Assembly: GCA_022793815.1 (NCBI GenBank)
Contig: JAAWDP010000019.1
Location: 1 to 64,000 of the forward strand
Length of the DNA: 64,000 nucleotides
Reading direction: 5' to 3'
From: Clostridia bacterium
GTDB lineage: Bacteria; Bacillota; Clostridia; Christensenellales; Pumilibacteraceae
Under the pieces are notes generated by a model. The model saw nothing but the letters and a program-made list of their open reading frames with translations, was not told the origin of the DNA and did not search any database. The position numbers were made by a program, and so were the translations under genes. Of the stretch, positions 58,906 to 64,000 are shown one piece after another. Within the stretch, counting starts at the first letter, position 1. The number at the start of each line of letters is the position of its first letter.

Positions 58906-60138
58906 ATGGACAGGCTGATACTGCATTGCGATTTGAATAATTTTTACGCCTCGGTGGAATGTCTTAATCACCCCGAGTGGCGCGACAGACCGCTTGCCGT
59001 TGCGGGCAGCACCGAAAAGCGGCACGGCGTTGTTTTGGCGAAGAACGAAATCGCAAAGTCGTTCGGGATAAAGACGGGCGACGTGATTTGGCAGGCGCGG
59101 CAGAAAGCGCCGGAGCTGACCGTCGTGCCGCCCCACTTCGACGAGTACATGCGCTTTTCTAAAATTGCGTTCGACGTATACTCGAACTACACCTGCTATG
59201 TCGAGCCGTTCGGCGCGGACGAGTGCTGGCTGGACTGCACGGGCAGCGTCAAGCTGTTCGGAAGCGGCGAGGAAATTGCGCACAAGATACGCGAGGACAT
59301 TTACAAAACCACGGGCGGACTTACCGTCAGCGTCGGCGTATCGTTCAATAAAATATTCGCAAAACTCGGCTCCGACCTTAAAAAGCCCGATGCGGTAACG
59401 GTTATAACGCGCGATAACTTCAAAGAAAAGCTGTGGAATCTGCCTGCGTCCGACATGATGATGGTGGGTCGCAGCACCGCGGAGAAACTGAAAAAGTTAA
59501 ACATTCACACAATAGGCGAGCTTGCCGAAGCGGACGTGAATATTCTGAAAGCTCACTTCGGAATAAACGGCGTAAAACTGCATGCGAACGCGCGCGGCGA
59601 AAACAGCGACGGCGTGCGCGAATACGTAAAATCGAGAAAGGTGGAATCGGTCGGACACGGCATGACCGCCATGCGCGACATAACCACCTACGAGGACGCA
59701 AAAGCCCTTGTCTATTTCCTCTGCGAAATGGTTACTTCGCGCATGCGCAAGTACGGATTCCGCGGCGGCGCGGTGAGCGTGAACTTACGCGGCAGCGACC
59801 TCAAACACATAACGCGCCAGCACAAACTCCCCGTCCCCACCTATGCGACACGCGTCATTGCCGAAAGCGCGTTTGCTCTTTTGAAAGACAACTGGACGCG
59901 GCGCGTGCCTCTGCGCACGGTGACGGTGAGCGTATTCGACCTTACTCCGATTGACGGCGCGGTGCAGACAAGCATGTTCGACGACGAAATGCGGACGAAG
60001 GAAGAAGCCCTGGAACGCGCAATGGACACTATCAGGGCAAAATACGGGCATGACAGCATTTCGCGCGCCAACGTGCTGGGCAAAGACTTTATTTACGACA
60101 AGACAGAAGCCGAGGACTTTCTGCCGTTTCAAAGGTAA
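58906..60138 (+). CDS. dinB: DNA polymerase IV (Y-family)
   Basis: The ATG at 58906 gives 410 residues (MDRLILHCDLNNFYASVECL), the usual DinB length. Catalytic Asp9 and the Asp105-Glu106 pair (GADECWLDC) are present, with the steric-gate Phe13 and VGVSFNKIFAKLGSDLKKP typical of the palm; a helix-hairpin-helix (VGRSTAEKLKKLNIHTIGEL) follows. The C-terminal tail lacks an obvious QLSLF-type clamp motif, though TSMFDDE (near 370) may serve. It copies damaged DNA with low fidelity. It stands alone, has a leaderless promoter and a strong terminator; I see no LexA box. Confidence 0.94.
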   Translation: MDRLILHCDLNNFYASVECLNHPEWRDRPLAVAGSTEKRHGVVLAKNEIAKSFGIKTGDVIWQARQKAPELTVVPPHFDEYMRFSKIAFDVYSNYTCYVEPFGADECWLDCTGSVKLFGSGEEIAHKIREDIYKTTGGLTVSVGVSFNKIFAKLGSDLKKPDAVTVITRDNFKEKLWNLPASDMMMVGRSTAEKLKKLNIHTIGELAEADVNILKAHFGINGVKLHANARGENSDGVREYVKSRKVESVGHGMTAMRDITTYEDAKALVYFLCEMVTSRMRKYGFRGGAVSVNLRGSDLKHITRQHKLPVPTYATRVIAESAFALLKDNWTRRVPLRTVTVSVFDLTPIDGAVQTSMFDDEMRTKEEALERAMDTIRAKYGHDSISRANVLGKDFIYDKTEAEDFLPFQR

Positions 60139-60151
60139 GTGTAAAAAAGAC

Positions 60152-60175
60152 AAAACCCCCTGACGGGGGTTTTTG
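60152..60175. terminator. Bidirectional terminator between dinB and the XRE gene
   Basis: AAAACCCCC (60152-60160) and GGGGGTTTTT (60165-60174) form a 9-bp stem with loop TGAC, between converging genes. Confidence 0.85.
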
Positions 60176-60181
60176 TTATTT

Positions 60182-60391
60182 TTAAAACTCGATTTTTCTT
60201 CCAATCAGTTCGTCAATAGTTATTTCGTAAAAATCTGCAAGTTTTTCGCAAAAATTTATTCCCGGTATTACGCTACCCGTTTCCCAACGGCTCAAATTTT
60301 GATTGGATATGCCCGTTTTCGATTCGACATCTTTAAGCGACAGTCCTCGCGTCACCCTATGCTTTCTTAAAATTTCTCCGTAATTTTTCAT
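60182..60391 (-). CDS. XRE-family transcriptional repressor (module copy B)
   Basis: The ATG at 60391 with AAGGGTG before it gives 69 residues; five extra upstream codons lack a ribosome binding site. MKNYGEILRKHRVTRGLSLK and DVESKTGISNQNLSRWETGS are a complete Cro/C1 helix-turn-helix, and PGINFCEKLADFYEITIDEL is its typical end. It is not closely similar to the XRE protein at 15624 but occupies the same place, divergent from a homologous small gene. It probably represses the strong consensus promoter between them. Confidence 0.85.
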   Translation of the reverse strand: MKNYGEILRKHRVTRGLSLKDVESKTGISNQNLSRWETGSVIPGINFCEKLADFYEITIDELIGRKIEF

Positions 60392-60412
60392 ATTTGCACC
60401 CTTCATAATATT

Positions 60413-60485
60413 TTCCGCATATTTGTGGAAACGCTTGACATTCGCTAATTATTGTATTATAATTCTATCATCATATTTGTGGAGA
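60413..60485 (+). promoter_or_regulatory. Consensus promoter and operator-like sites (module copy B)
   Basis: TTGACA (60435-60440) and TATAAT (60458-60463) are 17 bases apart, a perfect consensus. CATATTTGTGGA occurs just upstream (near 60418-60429, where TCCGCA/TGTGGA makes it near-palindromic) and again just downstream (near 60472-60483), so two regulator sites bracket the promoter. Confidence 0.75.
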
Positions 60486-60494
60486 GATGATATT

Positions 60495-60725
60495 ATGGAA
60501 AACGAAAAACTTATAGTGAAAACAAAATTAAATATCGAATATCTTCTTTTCGAGCGGCTTTTGGAAATCATAAGCCATTTGGGAATTATACGTATCGACA
60601 GAAAACTGTCCGAAAAATTCCGCGAACTTGCCGCATACATCGATTCGAAACTGATACTGCCCGATACTATGGGCGACATCGCCGATATGTATGTCGTGGT
60701 GGAACAGAACCTTAAAAAAAGTTAA
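60495..60725 (+). CDS. Small acidic protein of the XRE-linked module (copy B), unknown function
   Basis: The 76-residue protein (ATG after GGAGAGATGATATT) is a homologue of the one at 15934 (about half of aligned positions identical) and of the fragment at 41967. Conserved blocks are KTKL..EY.L, RLLE, HLGI, D.KL, LILP, GDIADMY and VVEQ. No known domain, membrane segment or catalytic motif is seen; it is probably a helical, dimerising protein. Three occurrences with separate XRE partners and operators suggest a regulated unit of unknown function. prs lies directly downstream in opposite orientation, 14 bases away. Confidence 0.75.
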   Translation: MENEKLIVKTKLNIEYLLFERLLEIISHLGIIRIDRKLSEKFRELAAYIDSKLILPDTMGDIADMYVVVEQNLKKS

Positions 60726-60739
60726 TGCCGGATACCGAA

Positions 60740-61702
60740 TCAGTCGTAGAGTTTGCTGACGGGAAGGTCGGCGAATATGCTTTCGATTGCCTCGGCGAAT
60801 ATCGGGGCGACCGTGACTTCCTGTATTTTGGGGCTGCGGTGTTCGGGCGGCTGCTGTATCGTGTCGAGAATAAACACTTTTTCTATTACCGAGTTATTGA
60901 GCCGTTCCATAGCGGGACCCGAAAGCACGGCGTGCGTACAGCATGCGTAGACCTTGGTTGCTCCGCCGATTTCGATAAGGGCTTTCGCGCCCTGCGTTAT
61001 CGTACCCGCGGTGTCTATCATGTCGTCGACGAGCAGACAGACTTTGCCTTTGACGTCGCCGACTATGTTCATTACTTCCATTACGTTGGCTTTGGGGCGG
61101 CGTTTGTCGACTATGGCGAGCGTGGTGTTGAGTTTCTGAGCCATTTGACGCGCTCTGCCGACGCTTCCGACGTCGGGAGAAACGACTATCATATTTTCCA
61201 AATCCTTCATGAAATCCTGTTTCATGAGCGATTTGCACAGCACGGGAATACCGAGAAGGTGGTCAACGGGAATATCGAAGAAGCCCTGTATCTGCGGAGC
61301 GTGCAAGTCCATGGTGAGCACTCTGTCCGCGCCCGCGCCCGTGAGAAGGTCCGCTACGAGTTTTGCCGTAATGGGGTCGCGCGCGCGCGCTTTTCTGTCC
61401 TGGCGAGCATAACCGAAGTACGGAATAACCGCCGTTATTCTGCCTGCGCTTGCGCGTCTGAGCGCGTCTATCATGACGAGCATTTCCATAAGGTTGTCGT
61501 TTACGGGATAGGACGTGGACTGGATTACGAACACATCGCAGCCGCGAACGGTTTCGCCGATATGTACGCTGCACTCGCCGTCGGAAAAGCGTCCCACTTC
61601 CGCATCGCCCAAAGTCGTCTGCAACTTTTCGGCGATTGCTTTCGCAAGAGGAATGTTGCTGTTGCCCGCAAAAATCTTGATTTTGCTCCCGTGTACTATC
61701 AT
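60740..61702 (-). CDS. prs: Ribose-phosphate pyrophosphokinase
   Basis: The 320-residue enzyme makes PRPP from ribose-5-phosphate and ATP, the substrate of purine, pyrimidine and NAD synthesis. Class I marks are FSDGECSVHIGETVRGCDVF (near 40), YFGYARQDRKARARDPITAK (near 97), DLHAPQIQGFFDIPVDHL and the PRPP loop LLVDDMIDTAGTITQGAK (near 215). AGGAGG precedes the ATG. It follows the GlmU-like gene by 37 bases; glmU-prs is the usual order in Bacillota. Confidence 0.96.
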   Translation of the reverse strand: MIVHGSKIKIFAGNSNIPLAKAIAEKLQTTLGDAEVGRFSDGECSVHIGETVRGCDVFVIQSTSYPVNDNLMEMLVMIDALRRASAGRITAVIPYFGYARQDRKARARDPITAKLVADLLTGAGADRVLTMDLHAPQIQGFFDIPVDHLLGIPVLCKSLMKQDFMKDLENMIVVSPDVGSVGRARQMAQKLNTTLAIVDKRRPKANVMEVMNIVGDVKGKVCLLVDDMIDTAGTITQGAKALIEIGGATKVYACCTHAVLSGPAMERLNNSVIEKVFILDTIQQPPEHRSPKIQEVTVAPIFAEAIESIFADLPVSKLYD

Positions 61703-61739
61703 GTTAGCCTCCTGAGGTATATCGAAAAAATTTTGATTC

Positions 61740-62840
61740 TTATTTATCCGTCCGCGGAGCGAACTTGTTGCCCGTCCAGTCGGGCTTGTTGACCTGACGG
61801 GCGCGCGCTATGGCAAGCGAGCCGCCGCCGACGCTGTCGGTAAGCGTGGAACCTGCCGCGATAAACGCCCCGTCGCCTATATCGAGCGGCGCAATCAGAT
61901 TGGAGTTGCTGCCGATGAAAACATTGCTGCCGACGCGCGTTTTGAACTTGTCTTTGCCGTCGTAATTTACGAACACCACTCCGCAGCCGATGTTGCAGCT
62001 CTCGCCCATTTCGCAGTCGCCGACGTAACTGAGGTGGGAAATTTTGCAACCGTCGCCGATTACGCTGTTTTTCAATTCCACATAATCGCCTATCCTGCAC
62101 TTCTTGCCTATGACGCAGTTCGGGCGAATATAAGCGAACGGACCGACGGTGGTGCTTTCGCCTATGTAACTGCGATAAAGCCTGCTTGCGTCCACGGTTG
62201 CGCCGCGCTCTATAACGCAGTCCTCTATCACGTTGCCTTCTTTTATGACGGCGCCGCTTTTTACCACGGTTTTGCCCATGAGTTTATTGCAGCCCATAAT
62301 GCGCGCGCCGCTTTCGATGACTACGTCGCTTCCGACAAGAGTGGAGGACGGGTCTTCGAAACAGACGCCGTTTTCCATGTGGTAAGTATTGATACGGTTG
62401 CGCATGATATCGGTAATCATGGCGACCTGTTTGAAATCGAATGCGGTGACGAAATCTTCCTCGTCGAAATAGCAGGTGTCTTCTGTGTAAATTTTATCTA
62501 TGCGCAGAAGAAACGAAGTTTTGAGCACGTAGCCGCGCGTCATTTTAAGCACGTTTCTGTCGCTTGACGAAAGCTGTTTTACTGCGTCCAGCACGGTTTT
62601 TTTCGTGATGAGAGGCGTGTCCGAATACAGCAGTACGGTGTACTCGCGCTCGGGATTCACGACGCGGCGCACGAGAGAAGGGAGCGACACGAAACCGTCG
62701 TAAGGGACGGTTGCGGTGTAGCTGTCCGAAAGCGCGGTCTTGACCCATTCGTGACAGGTTTTGCCGAGAATCTCCAAATCCGCGGTATTGCCTAACTGCG
62801 GGCAGGACACATTGAGTATTATTCCGCAAATATCTTCCAT
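61740..62840 (-). CDS. glmU: GlmU-like protein with degenerate uridylyltransferase domain
   Basis: The 366-residue protein is about 90 shorter than GlmU. The C-terminal left-handed beta-helix acetyltransferase is complete: YIRPNCVIGKKCRIGDYVEL, SHLSYVGDCEMGE with the catalytic His, VNYDGKDKFKTRVG and SNVFIGSNSNLIAP. The N-terminal part keeps LLYSDTPLITKKTVLDAV but lacks the LAAGxGTRMxS nucleotide loop and the acceptor region. So GlcN-1-P acetylation is likely intact, whereas UDP-GlcNAc formation is probably lost or done by another protein. Position before prs supports the GlmU identity. It has almost no leader before its ATG. Confidence 0.85.
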   Translation of the reverse strand: MEDICGIILNVSCPQLGNTADLEILGKTCHEWVKTALSDSYTATVPYDGFVSLPSLVRRVVNPEREYTVLLYSDTPLITKKTVLDAVKQLSSSDRNVLKMTRGYVLKTSFLLRIDKIYTEDTCYFDEEDFVTAFDFKQVAMITDIMRNRINTYHMENGVCFEDPSSTLVGSDVVIESGARIMGCNKLMGKTVVKSGAVIKEGNVIEDCVIERGATVDASRLYRSYIGESTTVGPFAYIRPNCVIGKKCRIGDYVELKNSVIGDGCKISHLSYVGDCEMGESCNIGCGVVFVNYDGKDKFKTRVGSNVFIGSNSNLIAPLDIGDGAFIAAGSTLTDSVGGGSLAIARARQVNKPDWTGNKFAPRTDK

Positions 62841-62849
62841 ACGGAATTT

Positions 62850-62878
62850 ATTATAACATTCGCACCGTCCGTTGTCAA
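62850..62878 (-). promoter_or_regulatory. Promoter with near-leaderless start (GlmU-like gene)
   Basis: TTGACA (62873-62878) and TATAAT (62850-62855) on the minus strand are 17 bases apart. Nine bases without a Shine-Dalgarno sequence separate the -10 box from the ATG at 62840, leaving a leader of only two or three bases. Confidence 0.75.
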
Positions 62879-62920
62879 CTTAATACCGTACAAAAAACCG
62901 CATAAAAATCGGCTGTCAAA

Positions 62921-62955
62921 AACAAAAACGGTACCTTTCAGAAGAAAGATACCGT
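62921..62955 (-). terminator. Terminator downstream of the holin gene
   Basis: ACGGTA plus CTTTC (62928-62939) pairs with GAAAG plus TACCGT (62944-62955) with one mismatch; on the minus strand TTTTTGTTTTT follows. Confidence 0.85.
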
Positions 62956-63013
62956 CCCTGCTTTGCGGACTTAAACCGTGCCGCGAACCGCGCGCGGACA
63001 TATCCGTATCGGC

Positions 63014-63283
63014 TTACTTTGCCGACGCGGCGCCGCCGTCCGACGTTTCGCCTTCTACGTCCGTTTCGGTTCCGTCCGAGCCTTCCGTTTCGCCGTCCTC
63101 GCCGCCGCTCTTTCTGCCGCCGTCGCCCGTTATAATGCCGAGCACCACGAGCAGTGTCAGTCCCGCGCTTATAATTTCATTGACGGCGGGAATGTCGAAT
63201 TTGAGTCCGACCGCCTGAGCGAATACGAGCAGCGCGCCGATAAGGCTCATCCAAAAACTTTTACTGCGCAATTTCTCTTTCAC
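63014..63283 (-). CDS. Phage-type holin (phi-LC3-like family)
   Basis: The 89-residue protein has the start KEKLRSKSFWMSLIGALLVF, two hydrophobic segments (about 10-27 and 35-52, separated by LKFDIPAVNEI) and a long acidic, Gly-rich tail (GGEDGETEGSDGTETDVEG). The first half matches small phage holins that open the membrane for lysins. The acidic tail is unusual. AGGAGGACAAAGC lies upstream of the start. The gene before it is a coiled-coil protein; a phage-derived or sporulation-related pair is possible. Confidence 0.7.
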   Translation of the reverse strand: MKEKLRSKSFWMSLIGALLVFAQAVGLKFDIPAVNEIISAGLTLLVVLGIITGDGGRKSGGEDGETEGSDGTETDVEGETSDGGAASAK

Positions 63284-63341
63284 AGCTTTGTCCTCCTTTT
63301 CCCTCCCTCCTCTTTTTTCGTTTTATCCCAAAGGAGAAGCG

Positions 63342-64000
63342 TCAGCCCGCATATTTGGTATACAGTTTGTAGTAAAGGTATTCGGACAGGTTTGCTCGGA
63401 AAAACGGGTCGTCCTTTATCAGCCGCGCGGCGTCCGAGCGGTTCATTTTAGACAGCAGTTCGTCCATTTTATTGTAATTGCCTGCGTAAACGCTTTCCTG
63501 CGACGATTTCGAGCCGTCGAGTTCTTGCCGTTTCTTTTCGTTGTCCAGCATTTCGCCGTAAAGCCGCTGTTCGAGTTCCAGCCTGTCACGCTCCTCTTTC
63601 GCGCTCTTTTCTTCCAACGAATTGTTGTATTTGAGCGTGTCCAGCATTGCCGCTTCGTCCTTTGCGCGCAGTTCCTCGACTTTTGCGGCGGTCTTGTTTG
63701 CGAGTTCTTTCATCAGCTCGTCCGTCGCGGTCTGCTTTTTTCCGTCCAGCGACAGCAGCGCGTCGGCTATTTCGTTTATCAGCGCGTCGTAGTTGTTTTT
63801 CGCGGCAAGCAACGTATCGGCTTTGCCTTGCTCCAAATCCGCCGAGCGCGCGACGGCTATCGACGAACGCGCAAGTCCGCGTTTGAGCACGTCGCCGTCC
63901 AGATTCCTTTTCGCCTCGCCGTAGGCGTTTTCTATTTCCGCGAGTTTTCTTTCCGCGTCCGCGTCGGCTTTGCCGCGGCTCTTTTCGAGTTTCTCCTTTT
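63342..64000 (-). CDS. Coiled-coil protein, partial (5' end beyond the window)
   Basis: The frame is open from the stop at 63342 to the right edge; codons before the GTG at 63890 (KEKLEKSRGKADADAERKLA) continue the same charged style, so that GTG is not the true start. What is visible is about 219 residues, nearly all charged heptad-like helix rich in Glu, Lys, Ala and Leu (EEKSAKEERDRLELEQRLYG), with a C-terminal compact end (SDAARLIKDDPFFRANLSEY, LYYKLYTKYAG). I recognise no family. Its neighbour is a holin-like gene, so a phage structural or lysis-associated role is possible but unproven. Confidence 0.65.
   Translation of the reverse strand, partial: KEKLEKSRGKADADAERKLAEIENAYGEAKRNLDGDVLKRGLARSSIAVARSADLEQGKADTLLAAKNNYDALINEIADALLSLDGKKQTATDELMKELANKTAAKVEELRAKDEAAMLDTLKYNNSLEEKSAKEERDRLELEQRLYGEMLDNEKKRQELDGSKSSQESVYAGNYNKMDELLSKMNRSDAARLIKDDPFFRANLSEYLYYKLYTKYAG

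Noticed and set aside
58870..58908. LexA operator at dinB (and uvrB)
   Set aside because: No CGAAC-N4-GTTCG-type box is present near either promoter; the uvrB palindrome AACCGCGCCGCGGTT is different.

Overview
The window looks like a chromosomal segment of an uncultured anaerobic member of the Clostridia (Bacillota), possibly a gut lineage related to Christensenellales. This rests on spoIIID (endospore former), strong AGGAGG-type ribosome binding sites with occasional GTG and TTG starts, lipobox lipoproteins, a single-chain PurL with fused glutaminase, C-type L31 and an AgrC/LytTR-type two-component pair. The lineage call is inference. Most genes are on the minus strand and most gaps are short.

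Layout. 1-6 kb is an accessory patch: a broken large serine recombinase, a small resolvase, a secreted leucine-rich-repeat lipoprotein, a broken sigma-like ICE gene, a DUF262/DUF1524 defence-type nuclease and a broken repeat protein with a Cys-rich tail. 6-16 kb: SGNH lipoprotein, a type IIA topoisomerase pair, an alpha/beta hydrolase, murG and a secreted propeller-like protein. 15.6-16.2 kb: first copy of a two-gene module (XRE repressor diverging from a ~75-residue protein). 16.6-20 kb: two P-II proteins with a DUF1538 membrane protein, then two unknown genes. 20-30 kb: a purine operon purE-C-M-N-H-D-L without purF. 30-40 kb: PP2C phosphatase and Ser/Thr kinase, an orphan HsdS with a four-helix-bundle protein, prfA with a DUF1385-PrmC fusion, rpmE, and tetR-dnaA. 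39-42 kb: a compact type II restriction-modification pair, rsmI and a truncated third copy of the small-protein gene. 42-51 kb: trmN6-like, tilS, spoIIID, gluQ, uvrA, uvrB. 51-58.6 kb: a saccharide-utilisation locus (permuted GH3, binding lipoprotein, esterase lipoprotein) next to a histidine kinase/LytTR regulator, with matching putative LytTR sites before both operons. 58.9-64 kb: dinB, second XRE/small-protein module, prs, a GlmU-like protein with a degenerate N-terminus, a holin and a coiled-coil protein cut by the window end.

Four signals stand out. (1) I checked every ATC trinucleotide and found no GATC in 64 kb, while the window encodes a Dam-like D12-class methyltransferase with a PD-(D/E)XK nuclease. 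(2) The XRE/small-protein module occurs twice intact and once truncated, each copy with its own palindromic operator-like sites. (3) A family of hairpin-forming repeats with CCGACGGCGTA-type inverted ends sits at the 3' ends of minus-strand genes, and in two cases supplies the same C-terminal residues and the stop codon. (4) Several genes (uvrB, dinB, tilS, the gene at 19433-20071, and nearly the GlmU-like gene) have a good promoter whose -10 box ends 6-9 bases before the start codon, so leaderless transcripts are predicted.

I saw no tRNA, rRNA, CRISPR array or recognisable riboswitch.
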